Assembly: GCF_004769555.1 (NCBI RefSeq)
Contig: NZ_RQFY01000004.1
Coordinates: 744,001 to 808,000, forward strand
From: Leptospira koniambonensis
Lineage (GTDB): Bacteria > Spirochaetota > Leptospiria > Leptospirales > Leptospiraceae
Direction of reading: 5' to 3'
DNA: 64,000 nucleotides
Shown here: positions 9,213-18,233 of the stretch, in pieces
Layout: each line of letters opens with the position of its first letter
Numbering within the stretch: the first letter of the stretch is position 1
Notes under the pieces: generated by a model
The model's input: the letters and a program-made list of their open reading frames with translations, nothing else
Database searches by the model: none
What the model was told of the DNA's origin: nothing
Program-made: the position numbers and the translations under genes

Positions 9213-9830
9213 TTATAATGAGTTGATCTTCTCCATTCCTTTGCCTTCTCTTAAGATGGAAATTCCATCTCCAGTGCAATCAAGAATGGTAGATAACTCT
9301 AGTTCAAGGATCCCTCCATCTAAGATCCCATCTACTTTGTTGCCGTATTCTTTTTCGATCATGTCCACATCGGTCACGAACTCATCTTTAAAAAATACAG
9401 AAGTAGAAGTAAGAGGATTTGGATGAAGTTCCAACAAAGCCTGTAAATATTTAGAATCAGGAATCCTTATCCCGATATTTTTATCTTTTTGATTTGAGAA
9501 AGAAACTCTAGGAAGATGTTTATTCGCTTTCACTACGAATGTATAAGGTCCAGGAGTAATTCTTTTCATCAAACGGAACGCTTCGTTGGAAAGTTGTTCC
9601 ATATAGTTAGATGCGGTAGAAATATCAGCACAAAGAAGTGACAGAGGTTGGTTCTTGGAAATGTTTTTCAGTTTGTATAATTTTTCGACTCCAGCATGAG
9701 ATTGGGAGTCTGCAATCAAACCGTAAACTGTATCGGTAGGAAATACATACACCCCTCCCTCGGATAATTTTTTGGAAATTTGTCCGAGGATCCTTTTCTC
9801 AGGATTCTGGGGATGTAATTCTAATATCAT
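9213..9830 (-). CDS. Sua5/YciO/YrdC-family protein
   Basis: A 205-residue single-domain protein of the Sua5/YciO/YrdC family, whose best-known members (TsaC/Sua5) make threonylcarbamoyl-AMP for tRNA t6A. The family signature is visible as VYVFPTDTVYGL, and KLYKLKNISKNQPLSLL is the nucleotide-binding segment (family form KxR[PK]xxxP[LM]). The Arg of the KxR motif appears as Asn here, which leans towards the YciO subgroup of less certain function. It overlaps the upstream SDR gene by four bases (ATGA), indicating translational coupling. Confidence 0.85.
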   Translation of the reverse strand: MILELHPQNPEKRILGQISKKLSEGGVYVFPTDTVYGLIADSQSHAGVEKLYKLKNISKNQPLSLLCADISTASNYMEQLSNEAFRLMKRITPGPYTFVVKANKHLPRVSFSNQKDKNIGIRIPDSKYLQALLELHPNPLTSTSVFFKDEFVTDVDMIEKEYGNKVDGILDGGILELELSTILDCTGDGISILREGKGMEKINSL

Positions 9831-10570
9831 ATACCGGAAGTAACACCTCCGTCCACGACGATAGTCTGACCGGTAACGTAAGCCGCTGCATCTGAAGCTA
9901 AGAAAACTGCTGCACCAGCAAGATCTTCCGGTCTGCCTAATCTAGACATTGGGATCCTTGCTTTCATTTGCTCCAATACTTCGGGTCTTTCCTTGATCAT
10001 CTCCGTCATGTCCGTATCTATAAATCCCGGACAGATCGCGTTCACTCTGTATCCGGAACCTGCCCATTCTACCGCGAGGGCCTTGGTCATATTAATCACC
10101 GCACCTTTTGTTCCGCAATACACGGACGCAAATTTAGTGCCGACCATACCTAGGACTGAGGCGATATTGATAATGTTCCCGCCTTTTTTCTTATGTATTT
10201 TATAGTAAGCCTGACTCGCACGAAACACTCCCACAAAATTGGTCTGTGTCACATTTTGTATGTCCTCTTCTTTAAAAAAACCTGCAGGTAGATTGGTCGC
10301 TACTCCTGCGTTATTTACAAGTACATCCAACTTTCCGTGTTTTTTGCTCAATGTTTCAATGATAGAATCCATTGCTCCAGGTTGGCGAATATCAGCAGCA
10401 AATGCTTCGATGCCAGATCCTTCTAAACGTTTGATTGACTCCGCAGAAGATCCAGTTCCATAAACTGTTGCACCTGCGTCCAAAAATCCCTGAGCGATCT
10501 GTCTTCCAATCCCTCTGGTTGCTCCTGTTACTAATACTGATTTACCTGTTAAATCGAATACGTTTTTCAA
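9827..10570 (-). CDS. SDR-family oxidoreductase (FabG-like)
   Basis: Short-chain dehydrogenase/reductase of 247 residues. It has the NAD(P) motif TGATRGIG near residue 15, the NNAG motif, a catalytic Ser in NIASVLG, YCGTK with the catalytic Tyr and Lys, and a C-terminal YVTGQTIVVDGG typical of FabG-like enzymes. Four-base overlaps link it to both neighbours. The sequence resembles 3-oxoacyl-ACP reductase, but it is outside a fatty-acid cluster, so substrate assignment stays open. Confidence 0.92.
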   Translation of the reverse strand: MKNVFDLTGKSVLVTGATRGIGRQIAQGFLDAGATVYGTGSSAESIKRLEGSGIEAFAADIRQPGAMDSIIETLSKKHGKLDVLVNNAGVATNLPAGFFKEEDIQNVTQTNFVGVFRASQAYYKIHKKKGGNIINIASVLGMVGTKFASVYCGTKGAVINMTKALAVEWAGSGYRVNAICPGFIDTDMTEMIKERPEVLEQMKARIPMSRLGRPEDLAGAAVFLASDAAAYVTGQTIVVDGGVTSGI

Positions 10571-11070
10571 AATTCTCCTCCCTTGTCGGTAGTTTTAGGT
10601 TCCGAATAATACACTTTAGGTTTGCTGTCATTTTGCAAAACACCACAAGGGTGTTTGGATCTATCCTTGTCGGATCTTCTTCCTGCGGAAATATCATATC
10701 TTTCGAATAGTTTTTTAGAATCTATTCTCATGTTATTTCCATAATCCGTATTGGTTGCCTTGATCTTTTCTTTTTTCTTAGGTAAAGGTTCCGTAGGATC
10801 ATTAGGCTCTTTTTCTAGTTTTGCTTCTTCTTCTATTTTATAATCGTTCTTTAAAACTCCACGATCTATATAATGAGAATATCCTTCGTATTCTTCATGA
10901 AATGGATCGCAGTCAGAAAGATCCGGATTCACCACAATTTTATCGCAGAATATATCGAACCAATCGCAGGTGCTTTCAAAAGTATGGTTTTTAAAATTTT
11001 GAAGATTGAAACCACGGCAAGATACTGAGGAAAGAAAGAATAGAAGTAAGATAATTTTAAATAATTTCAT
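10567..11070 (-). CDS. Small lipoprotein, function unknown
   Basis: A 167-residue protein with a clear lipoprotein signal (MKLFKIILLLFFLSSVSC; lipobox SVSC at residues 15-18). The mature part is charged and Lys/Glu-rich, with no recognised domain. It overlaps the SDR gene by four bases and heads a tight minus-strand transcription unit that also holds the SDR, Sua5-family and aldo/keto reductase genes. Confidence 0.75.
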   Translation of the reverse strand: MKLFKIILLLFFLSSVSCRGFNLQNFKNHTFESTCDWFDIFCDKIVVNPDLSDCDPFHEEYEGYSHYIDRGVLKNDYKIEEEAKLEKEPNDPTEPLPKKKEKIKATNTDYGNNMRIDSKKLFERYDISAGRRSDKDRSKHPCGVLQNDSKPKVYYSEPKTTDKGGEF

Positions 11071-11109
11071 ATTCTATTCTTATATTCGGAAAGAAAACCC
11101 GAAAGACTC

Positions 11110-11988
11110 TTACTTTTTACCTTCGCTACTCGTCGGCGAATTCGTAGAGCTTGCATTGTTCTTACCATCACCCGGTTTTTTGCCTGTTCTATATTGGTAT
11201 ACGCTTATGATTGCCTGTTTTTCTTTTTGGCGATTTTTCTCTTCTGATTCGTTCAATACTTCCAGACAATCGTCCCAGTATTTTACTTCTTCAGGAGTTA
11301 AATAGTCTGTTTCCAAAACTTTGTTTTTAGTAAGTTTTTCTTCTGATTCCAATTTTCCTTCTTTGGATTTTTCCAGAAGGATTTTGGCTTTATAAAGTTG
11401 TAACAGACCTTGTTTAGCAAAATATAAATTCTGTCCTTGATTTCCAACTTCTCTTTCTAACTTGGCAGCCTGCCAAGTATCTCTATAGATCTGAAGATGT
11501 TTTTCCATTACGGGAATGTATTGTTTGCCGGGCGCTTCTGTATTCAATTTTAGATCTACAATCTTAGGTTGGATATCCTTCTCCAACGCATCAGAACGAT
11601 TGAACACTTCTTTTGCTTGAGCTTCTGCAAGTTGATCCAGTTTAGTTTTTAAAGTTTGGAATTGGTTTCCTGCAGGTTCCCATTCCCCTCTTTGAAAAGA
11701 AGATTCTGCTTTTGAATAATCTGCGAGACAAGTATCCCAGTCAGCCTTCTTCCCAAAATTTAAAAGACTGGTCCTAAGATATCGTAAAGACACCCAAGAT
11801 TTTTTACGCAAAGAATAAGCTCTGGATTTTGGATCCACATTTGAATTAGTCGGTTTGGTCTCCGGACTATCGCTAGGTGCAACTTTTTTAGCTTCTTGGG
11901 AATAAGAAGAAGTGAAAGCCATAAGTGAGACAAGAATTAGCGAAACTAGGGTGCGTATAGAGAAGAATGATCTAAGAAATAAATTCAT
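11110..11988 (-). CDS. Exported protein with helical repeats, function unknown
   Basis: The chosen ATG at 11988 gives 292 residues beginning MNLFLRSFFSIRTLVSLILV, a standard signal peptide with probable cleavage after SSYSQ. A GGAT lies nine nucleotides upstream. The frame is open to an ATG at 12081, but that start would bury the signal peptide and overlap the divergent maf gene. The mature protein is highly charged and predicted alpha-helical, and ends in a low-complexity Ser/Asn-rich tail. No known domain is recognised. Confidence 0.7.
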   Translation of the reverse strand: MNLFLRSFFSIRTLVSLILVSLMAFTSSYSQEAKKVAPSDSPETKPTNSNVDPKSRAYSLRKKSWVSLRYLRTSLLNFGKKADWDTCLADYSKAESSFQRGEWEPAGNQFQTLKTKLDQLAEAQAKEVFNRSDALEKDIQPKIVDLKLNTEAPGKQYIPVMEKHLQIYRDTWQAAKLEREVGNQGQNLYFAKQGLLQLYKAKILLEKSKEGKLESEEKLTKNKVLETDYLTPEEVKYWDDCLEVLNESEEKNRQKEKQAIISVYQYRTGKKPGDGKNNASSTNSPTSSEGKK

Positions 11989-12060
11989 TGGTTCGATCCG
12001 TGCGAACATTGATACTGGGAAAAGGAGTGTCTGGCAAGGCTTTTCTTTCAGGATGGATAT

Positions 12061-12615
12061 ATGCTTATTCTGAGATCCCAATCTCCTAGAAGAAAAGAGA
12101 TCTTACAATCCTTAGGATTAAATTTCCAAATCCTAGCTTTGCCCATTGACGAGACTAGTCTTCACCAAGAAACACCCGTTAGTTATTTAGAAAGAGTGAC
12201 TCTGGCAAAACTTGGACCAAAGTCAGAGGGCCCAGAAGATATAATCTTAGCCTCAGATACAATTGTAGTTTTCCAAAATAAGATCCTGCAAAAACCCGCA
12301 GATGAATCAGAAGCAATTTCTATGATCTCAGAACTTTCTGGAAAAACACATCAGGTGTTTTCAGGACTTGGGATCATGACTAAGAATCAAAAAATTTTCG
12401 ATTACGATATTTCAGAAGTGGAATTCCATCCTTGGAACAAATCTGAAATTTTAGAATATATTAAAGTTTGTAAACCATACGATAAAGCAGGATCTTATGG
12501 GATCCAAGATCCGAATTCACCAGCAAAAAGTTTTCAGGGATCTTATTCTAATATCCTAGGATTTCCGATCCGTAAATTTTTCTTATACCACACTCTTTGG
12601 AGTAGGTTTCTCTGA
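12061..12615 (+). CDS. maf: Maf-family nucleotide pyrophosphatase
   Basis: Maf hydrolyses dTTP/UTP or modified nucleoside triphosphates to monophosphates (house-cleaning). The opening motif LRSQSPRRKEIL is the phosphate-binding signature (family S-x-S-x-RR), and the LASDTIVV segment carries the catalytic Asp. The C-terminal GSYGIQDP region matches the family GxYxIQ element. Length (184 residues) is typical. Divergent from the exported protein gene, with a promoter region between. Confidence 0.92.
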   Translation: MLILRSQSPRRKEILQSLGLNFQILALPIDETSLHQETPVSYLERVTLAKLGPKSEGPEDIILASDTIVVFQNKILQKPADESEAISMISELSGKTHQVFSGLGIMTKNQKIFDYDISEVEFHPWNKSEILEYIKVCKPYDKAGSYGIQDPNSPAKSFQGSYSNILGFPIRKFFLYHTLWSRFL

Positions 12616-12639
12616 TTATTAAGTTAAGAAGAAGGGGAA

Positions 12640-12861
12640 TTAAACGTAAAGATCTAAGAATCGACCCTTAGATGCGGAAGTTCCTTCCGGTGCAGAACTT
12701 CCATCAGGGCCATATAGTTTCAAAGATTTTCCTAAATCGGAAAAATCTCTTTGGCGAATTGGCTCAATTGCAGGAACTCTAGACTGATTCAGGATCGGCT
12801 TGATATAGGTAAGATAATCTTCTTGAGCAGAAATTCTCTGTACGCCGTCGCTGATTCTCAT
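12640..12861 (-). CDS. Small conserved hypothetical protein
   Basis: A 73-residue soluble protein starting MRISDGVQRISAQ, with no signal peptide and no domain I recognise. Its composition (Pro/Ser/Gly-rich middle, hydrophobic end FLDLYV) looks like a real small protein rather than noise. It stands alone, convergent with maf and divergent from holA. No function is proposed. Confidence 0.55.
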   Translation of the reverse strand: MRISDGVQRISAQEDYLTYIKPILNQSRVPAIEPIRQRDFSDLGKSLKLYGPDGSSAPEGTSASKGRFLDLYV

Positions 12862-12957
12862 ATGGCTTAAACCTATCTAAAAGATCGGAAAAATCTCGGA
12901 TCTACTTTAGAAAAAGAATCGGATCATCCGCTTGACTCTCCTGTAAATCCTTCCAAA

Positions 12958-14061
12958 ATGATTTCCGTGGCCGATACCAAAGTTTCGAATTCCTACGATA
13001 ATCTGATCGATTTTCTGCATAAGACCAAACCGAGCCTGGAGTCTTTGCCTCAGATCCTATTTGTAGTCTCTCAGGATTCTTACGAATTCGGCGTAGTCAG
13101 TGATCTTTACAAGGTCGCGTATAAAAAAAGTGCAGATCCTTATGAGATCGTAGTTTTCGTAGCGGAACCTGGAGATCTGGAGAATTTTCAGAATGAAGCC
13201 GGAAACCTGGATATGTTCGCGGCCCAGAAATTATTTATCATTAAATCAGGCGTTACATTCTTTAAACCTTGGTTAGGAAAAACAAAATCTAAAACTTCTC
13301 CCAAATCTTTTTCAATTCCAGATACGGTAAGAATTCTGATCCATTATGATCATTGGGACCTTCCAAAAGAATTGATCTCCATATTCGGAGACAAGGTTTC
13401 TCATTTTAAATCTTCTAAAATATTTCCTGATAAAAGAAAAGAGGCTTTCTTAAGAGCCTCCAAAGAAGTAGAAGTCAAATTAGACGAAGAAGCAGAAGAA
13501 GAATTTTTACTCAAAGTAAATCCAAGCGCAGGTGCTTACTTAAAAAATTTAGAAAAACTGAAATTATATCTAGGTAAAAAAAGTTTCAATCTTGCGGATC
13601 TAAAAGAAGTTTTATTCCAAAGTTCTGAGTTCAGCTCTTCTGAGATTGTAGATTATTTTTTCGAAAAGGATTATGGAAGATTTTCCAGAGAATTTTCCAA
13701 ATTCAAAATAGGGAAGGACTCACTTCTTATTTTTCTTTCCTTAGTAAAAGACCATTTAGATAAATTAAGAATTTATAAAATTATTCTGAGAATGTATGAT
13801 AAGGTTCTAAGTGAAAAAGAACAGTCTGATCTACTTGGAATTGGAGCTTATTCTCCAGCTAGAAAAAATCACACTTTCAAAAGGCTCAGGAAAGAAAGTT
13901 CTGCCTTTAACGATATGGAAATTAAAGAACTATATGAGTTTTTATTAGAAATGAACCAAAAGATCAAAACAGGTTCCGAAAAAGAAGAAACCGTTTATTA
14001 TTTCTTCAGGAAGATGGAGGATTTTTTCCATCCTCGGAATCGAACAATTCGAACTCGGTAA
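12958..14061 (+). CDS. holA: DNA polymerase III subunit delta (HolA)
   Basis: Delta opens the sliding clamp as part of the clamp loader. The 367-residue length is normal. The N-terminal domain has the weakly conserved fold opening (LPQILFVVSQDSYEFG) and the KLFIIKS segment; the rest is divergent as usual for the family. Its 3' end overlaps the convergent regulator gene by 56 bp. The partners holB and dnaX are also in this window. No strong ribosome binding site precedes the ATG. Confidence 0.82.
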   Translation: MISVADTKVSNSYDNLIDFLHKTKPSLESLPQILFVVSQDSYEFGVVSDLYKVAYKKSADPYEIVVFVAEPGDLENFQNEAGNLDMFAAQKLFIIKSGVTFFKPWLGKTKSKTSPKSFSIPDTVRILIHYDHWDLPKELISIFGDKVSHFKSSKIFPDKRKEAFLRASKEVEVKLDEEAEEEFLLKVNPSAGAYLKNLEKLKLYLGKKSFNLADLKEVLFQSSEFSSSEIVDYFFEKDYGRFSREFSKFKIGKDSLLIFLSLVKDHLDKLRIYKIILRMYDKVLSEKEQSDLLGIGAYSPARKNHTFKRLRKESSAFNDMEIKELYEFLLEMNQKIKTGSEKEETVYYFFRKMEDFFHPRNRTIRTR

Positions 14062-14902
14062 TCTTTCTATAAATCGTTCTTTCAGAAATCCCTAATATTC
14101 TCGCAGCCTTCTCTCTGTTCCCATTCACTAAGATCAAATTACGTCTGATAATTTCCCTTTCATAATCCCTGAGAGGAATTCCAGTACGAACAGTAAGATT
14201 ATCGTTCTGTTTGTATCCTGTTTCGAATAATTCAGGTGGAAGATGTTTTGTATCCAAGGTCTTCACATTATGCATAGAGACCATTGCTTCCAAAAGATTT
14301 TTTAACTGATGAAGATTACCCGGATAATCATATTCTAATAGGAACTTTCCTAACTTCTCAGAAACTTTAATATTTTTGCGATTATATCTTTTACCAATCA
14401 GATCCAGAAAGAATCGAGTCAAAGGAGGAATATCTTCCTTCCTATCTCTTAACGTAGGAATTTTAACCTGAAGAGTTTGTATCTCAGTCATCAGAGATTC
14501 TTGTAATCTACCAGACTTGACTTTTTCGGAAAGATCAGGTTGATCAGAAAGTAAGTATCTATTCTTTCCTTTTTCATTCCGTATCTTTTGCAAAAGTTGC
14601 ACTTGAAAACTAGGGTTCAGATTAGAGAAGGCTTCTAAGAAGATTGTTACTCCAGCTTTGCCATCTAACTTAGAAAAGATCTCCGAAGTTTCTTCATCGG
14701 ATTCTGAAACAGAAAAATCGAAAACTTGGTATTGAGGAAACCTGTCTTTACAATAGGAATGAAACAGATAACCTAAATAACTTTTTCCGGTACCTGACTC
14801 TCCTAAAAACAAGATCGGTAAATCCGAAGATACCGCTTGTTTCATACGATCCAGAATTTTACGGGTAGAAGGGGATAATGCTATAAAATTAGATTCTTCC
14901 AT
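14006..14902 (-). CDS. AAA+ enhancer-binding-protein-like regulator lacking GAFTGA
   Basis: A 298-residue protein built like the central and C-terminal domains of sigma-54 activators. Walker A GESGTGKS is at residues 34-41, the family element VKIPTLRDRKEDIPPL is present, and a Fis-type helix-turn-helix (NREKAARILGISERTIYRKI) lies near the C-terminus. The segment where activators carry the GAFTGA loop instead reads SVSESDEETSEIFSK, so contact with sigma-54 is unlikely and it may act as a repressor or TyrR-like regulator. There is no receiver domain. It follows the VWA-like gene by seven nucleotides. Confidence 0.85.
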   Translation of the reverse strand: MEESNFIALSPSTRKILDRMKQAVSSDLPILFLGESGTGKSYLGYLFHSYCKDRFPQYQVFDFSVSESDEETSEIFSKLDGKAGVTIFLEAFSNLNPSFQVQLLQKIRNEKGKNRYLLSDQPDLSEKVKSGRLQESLMTEIQTLQVKIPTLRDRKEDIPPLTRFFLDLIGKRYNRKNIKVSEKLGKFLLEYDYPGNLHQLKNLLEAMVSMHNVKTLDTKHLPPELFETGYKQNDNLTVRTGIPLRDYEREIIRRNLILVNGNREKAARILGISERTIYRKITEFELFDSEDGKNPPSS

Positions 14903-14909
14903 GGCTCTG

Positions 14910-16550
14910 CTACGGTTGAGAAACTTCCAGGATCTCTCCCTTTACTAAACAATCGAATTTGAATTTTTCCGTATTTCTCAAATAATTCCGAGCAACGGAA
15001 GGATCACATTCCAAAATTTTAGCAGTAGAGAAAGTATATCGTTCTAACGAATCCGGTATTACTTCGACCCCCTCCGAAGAAAAAGAGGATGAAAGAAACG
15101 TAACCGCCCACACTCCTTTTTTTCCTTCTGAAAATCCGGTTATGTTTGGAACTCGGATCCAGAATGCCTTAGACCCTGATTTGACTAAAACCTTCGGAAA
15201 ATTTCCGAAATATTCTGAATTTGAAGCTTCACTTACGGAAGAAGAAAATAAAGATGCAAAATTACTGCGGACAGGCTCAGAAGTAAGGATCTTCTCCTTC
15301 TTCACTTCTTCATAAATACTTCCTAAACTCCATGGATTTAAGAATTCTCCCAAGGAATACTTACCTGCAAACTCCACTTTTTCGAGAGAAGAGTCTTCCA
15401 TTTTCATTTTTGGATCAGGAGAAGCTCCGGTGCTGTATAATTTTCCTTCTTTGAAGACCAGAGTTTTAGAATCTCTAGGAGTTACAATTTTCTGGAAATA
15501 GGAAACTTCTCTGAATTCTGCTCCCCTTTTTGCTGCTTCTTTATGTTCCCTACGCGCTTCCGGTCCAGCGTAAGAAGAATATAGAATGGAAACTTTTGCA
15601 CCGATCTGATTCAAACCCTCAATCGCAGCACCATATCCGCTTATAGAATTAGAAGCCTTGGCATTAGTGAGAATGCTGATCATTCTTTCCTTCTTCTTTC
15701 CTGGAGAATCTTCTGAACTTAGAATCCTTCTTAATCGAAGGAGTGCATTTGTAAGATCCTGAGTACTTGATTTTCCTTCGGATTTAAAATCCTTCCATTG
15801 TTTGAGAAGTTCTGAACGGCTGGATTCAGGAAAAACTTTCGAGCCATTCTCGCTAAAAACAACTAAACGAAATTTTGTTTCGGGTTGCCAAGAGATTGCT
15901 TCTAATTGCGACATAAATTCTTTTCTTTCAGGCGCGTAAGAATGAGAAGAATCTAATACGATGATCTGTGACTTCGCAGCTCGGACAGGTTCTCTAGAAT
16001 ATTCTTTTATCTTTTTCTTTGGAACCAAAGGAAAGGAATCCTTGGTCAACTTCTCTAAAGTCTCGAATAGATCCTTTCTGCCTATGATAGAATATTCTTC
16101 CATTTTAGAAAGGTTACAATCATACACAGAGCGATCGATCCTGATCTTCTCCTCAATCGACAACTGGTCTCTAACTACATAATCCGGTTTAAGTCTAGAG
16201 CAAGTTTGTTTGAATTTTTCTCTAGAGACTTGGGGAATTAGAAAATCTTTTATTTCCGGATCTGAATTCGGAGAGAGTTGTTCTTTAATCTCAAGAGAAT
16301 AGATCCGAGTCGCATAGAACTGACCTAATTTTGCCAACTCGTAAGGCTTTTCTCCTGTTCCTTCTAAAGACTGAGGAGCTTGTCCTTCCCAATTTCCAGG
16401 AACAAATACAACTGTCGTCGCTATTGCGTCGCTAGCCGCCAGAGTTAGCAGAACAAAAAGATAATTTCGGAAATTTTTTGACAATTGTGCGCTGCGAATA
16501 AATATTTTTTTACCAAAAAGTTGGCTGCTTTTAATTTTAAACGTATTCAT
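14910..16550 (-). CDS. Exported protein with VWA-like domain
   Basis: A 546-residue protein with an N-terminal hydrophobic export signal (NYLFVLLTLAASDAIA). The middle holds a von Willebrand factor A-like fold: QIIVLDSSHSYAP (a degenerate MIDAS, DxSxS-like), later a Thr/Asp-bearing STQDL and the ISILTNAK strand. The C-terminal third is unassigned. The start is uncertain: the ATG at 16550 has no ribosome binding site, and a TTG at 16484 would give a tidier signal peptide. It forms an operon with the AAA+ regulator downstream. Possibly an envelope sensor paired with that regulator (inference). Confidence 0.7.
   Translation of the reverse strand: MNTFKIKSSQLFGKKIFIRSAQLSKNFRNYLFVLLTLAASDAIATTVVFVPGNWEGQAPQSLEGTGEKPYELAKLGQFYATRIYSLEIKEQLSPNSDPEIKDFLIPQVSREKFKQTCSRLKPDYVVRDQLSIEEKIRIDRSVYDCNLSKMEEYSIIGRKDLFETLEKLTKDSFPLVPKKKIKEYSREPVRAAKSQIIVLDSSHSYAPERKEFMSQLEAISWQPETKFRLVVFSENGSKVFPESSRSELLKQWKDFKSEGKSSTQDLTNALLRLRRILSSEDSPGKKKERMISILTNAKASNSISGYGAAIEGLNQIGAKVSILYSSYAGPEARREHKEAAKRGAEFREVSYFQKIVTPRDSKTLVFKEGKLYSTGASPDPKMKMEDSSLEKVEFAGKYSLGEFLNPWSLGSIYEEVKKEKILTSEPVRSNFASLFSSSVSEASNSEYFGNFPKVLVKSGSKAFWIRVPNITGFSEGKKGVWAVTFLSSSFSSEGVEVIPDSLERYTFSTAKILECDPSVARNYLRNTEKFKFDCLVKGEILEVSQP
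16478..16506 (+). promoter_or_regulatory. Probable lipL21 sigma-70 promoter
   Basis: TTGACA at 16478-16483 and AATATT at 16501-16506, separated by 17 bp, point rightwards to lipL21 with a 5' leader of about 105 nt. The -35 is perfect; the -10 is weaker. It overlaps the start of the divergent VWA-like gene. Confidence 0.5.
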
Positions 16551-16618
16551 TAAAAAATGGCTTGCGGAATCCGTTTAATGGATATATTCCTCAATTCCAT
16601 CTGATCAAGGAGAAAATG

Positions 16619-17173
16619 ATGATCAAGAAAGTAATCGTTATTGCGCTATCTGCTGCATTACTTACCTATTGTGGAGCGAATACCGCTCAAAAAGATGCTA
16701 CTTCCGTTGGTGACGGAGGATGGTCTTTCGAAGGCTGGGGTGGACCACCTGAGCAAAGAAACGACGGTAAAACTCCAAGAGATACCAATCCTAAAGACTA
16801 TTATTACATGAAGTTCGCTTCTCGCGCATCTGCTAAAGCTGTTGCGAAAAAAAGTCTCGCTATGATGCAGTCTACTTGCCGTGAAGCTTCTCGCTTACAA
16901 GGCGCTTCCGACGTTGTTAAAAAAATGGTCGGTGAGACTGTTGAATCCGCATCCGGAGTTTCCGACGGTGAAGCAACTGCTTCTGTTATCGTTGGTACTT
17001 CTGCAGGTATCGTTAAAGGAGTAGGAGTTTACGAGTGTAAAGCTACTGGTCCAGGTTCCGATCCTAGCGATGTTTCTAAAGACAACTGGGAAGAATGCCA
17101 GTGTGTTATTTACGCTAAATTTCCAGGTGGACGCGACGCTCTCGTAGCTAAAGCTCAAGAAATCGGTAAATAA
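16619..17173 (+). CDS. lipL21: Outer-membrane lipoprotein LipL21
   Basis: LipL21 is an abundant Leptospira outer-membrane lipoprotein, 184 residues here. The lipobox LTYC is at residues 15-18. The mature protein has the recognisable stretches WSFEGWGGPPEQ, DTNPKDYYY and MMQSTCREASRLQGAS, and ends near the NWEECQCVIYAK motif. An AAGGAG at 16607-16612 precedes two adjacent ATGs (16616, 16619); the second is preferred by spacing. The strong ribosome binding site, TTGACA promoter and perfect terminator fit high expression. The gene is single-cistron. Identification rests on remembered family sequence. Confidence 0.93.
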   Translation: MIKKVIVIALSAALLTYCGANTAQKDATSVGDGGWSFEGWGGPPEQRNDGKTPRDTNPKDYYYMKFASRASAKAVAKKSLAMMQSTCREASRLQGASDVVKKMVGETVESASGVSDGEATASVIVGTSAGIVKGVGVYECKATGPGSDPSDVSKDNWEECQCVIYAKFPGGRDALVAKAQEIGK

Positions 17174-17207
17174 TATTTAGTTCGAGTTTTTACTCTGACT
17201 GAAATGG

Positions 17208-17239
17208 AAAACCCCGCCGTGAAAATGGTGGGGTTTTTT
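17208..17239 (+). terminator. Rho-independent terminator of lipL21
   Basis: AAAACCCCGCC pairs with GGTGGGGTTTT around the loop GTGAAAAT (one G-T wobble), followed by six Ts. It lies 35 nt past the lipL21 stop. Confidence 0.9.
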
Positions 17240-17315
17240 ATTTGTACACGTTAGAATCTAGAGAAAATGAAAGAGATTTGGAAATAATAACTCTACCCGA
17301 GTTTCTAATTTAAAT

Positions 17316-17344
17316 AAAAAAACCCGGAGAATATCCGGGCTTTT
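17316..17344 (-). terminator. Rho-independent terminator of the SH3-like lipoprotein gene
   Basis: On the minus strand CCCGGA and TCCGGG pair around a five-base loop and are followed by seven Ts. It lies about 45 nt past the stop of the gene at 17389-18141. Confidence 0.85.
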
Positions 17345-17388
17345 CAAATTCTATTCTTATTGTATAAGAATCTTATTTAGAAATCTGA

Positions 17389-18141
17389 TTATTCAGTAAT
17401 TGTTAATCCGTATTCAGAAGCAATAGTATTTGCATCTTCCAGATAGACATCACCTTTCTCAGCAACAGATTTTAAAGCTTTTGCAGCTGCAGTTTTCAGC
17501 TCTTCTTGTTTTGCAGGATCTGTTGATTTACTAGCTTCAATTAATTTATTACTAGCAGACTTTAGATTTCGGATACTATCTCCTAGAATAGGATCTCTGG
17601 AAATATTAGAAGAAGCTCCTTGGATCCAAACATCATATAAAGTTTCTAATTTTCCTGCCTTCACTATAGAAGCATAACAACGAACTTTAGAAAAATCACC
17701 ACTTGCCTCTAATTCAAAGCAAGACATTCCTTTTTCTAGTTTTCCTTTAGAAGGAGAAGTTAATGAATTTTTAGCAAACGCGTTATCGCCTGGACCTACT
17801 ACGAAAAGAACTGCATCGAAGAAGTTTTTAGAAAGTCCATAACCTTCTTTTCCGTCCACGGTTTTAACTTTAAGGTATTCCACAGATGTTTTAACACCTT
17901 TTGCGTCTGTACTTTCATGGTTTACGACTTCTAATCCGCTAACTTCCTCATTTCCGTAAACAAGAGTAAGTTGCTCAGCTTTGTCAGTAGTTCCTGGCTT
18001 TTTGTAGATCCACTGGTCCCAGCCTGAGTATTTTGTTCCTATAACCTGAGCTACAGGCGTTTCTTCCTGCTTTTTGCAAGCAACGAATAATAGAAGAGCT
18101 AATACTATAACAGAGCTTGTGAGTTTTTTACCAATTTTCAT
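17389..18141 (-). CDS. Lipoprotein with SH3-like domain
   Basis: A 250-residue lipoprotein: signal MKIGKKLTSSVIVLALLLF with lipobox FVAC at residues 19-22. The N-terminal half (VEYLKVKTVDGKEGYGLSK) resembles a bacterial SH3 fold; the C-terminal half is Ala/Lys-rich and predicted helical. A strong TAAGGAGG lies 10 nt before the ATG, suggesting high expression. It is divergent from another SH3-domain lipoprotein gene. No function is assigned; peptidoglycan or surface binding is a guess from the fold. Confidence 0.8.
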   Translation of the reverse strand: MKIGKKLTSSVIVLALLLFVACKKQEETPVAQVIGTKYSGWDQWIYKKPGTTDKAEQLTLVYGNEEVSGLEVVNHESTDAKGVKTSVEYLKVKTVDGKEGYGLSKNFFDAVLFVVGPGDNAFAKNSLTSPSKGKLEKGMSCFELEASGDFSKVRCYASIVKAGKLETLYDVWIQGASSNISRDPILGDSIRNLKSASNKLIEASKSTDPAKQEELKTAAAKALKSVAEKGDVYLEDANTIASEYGLTITE

Positions 18142-18233
18142 TTAAATGTATCCTCCTTAAGGAAATCCATAATCAGCTTACTATGAAAAATTCTTGTCAA
18201 TCCCAATCTAAAGAAAATAACTTGGTGGCTAAT

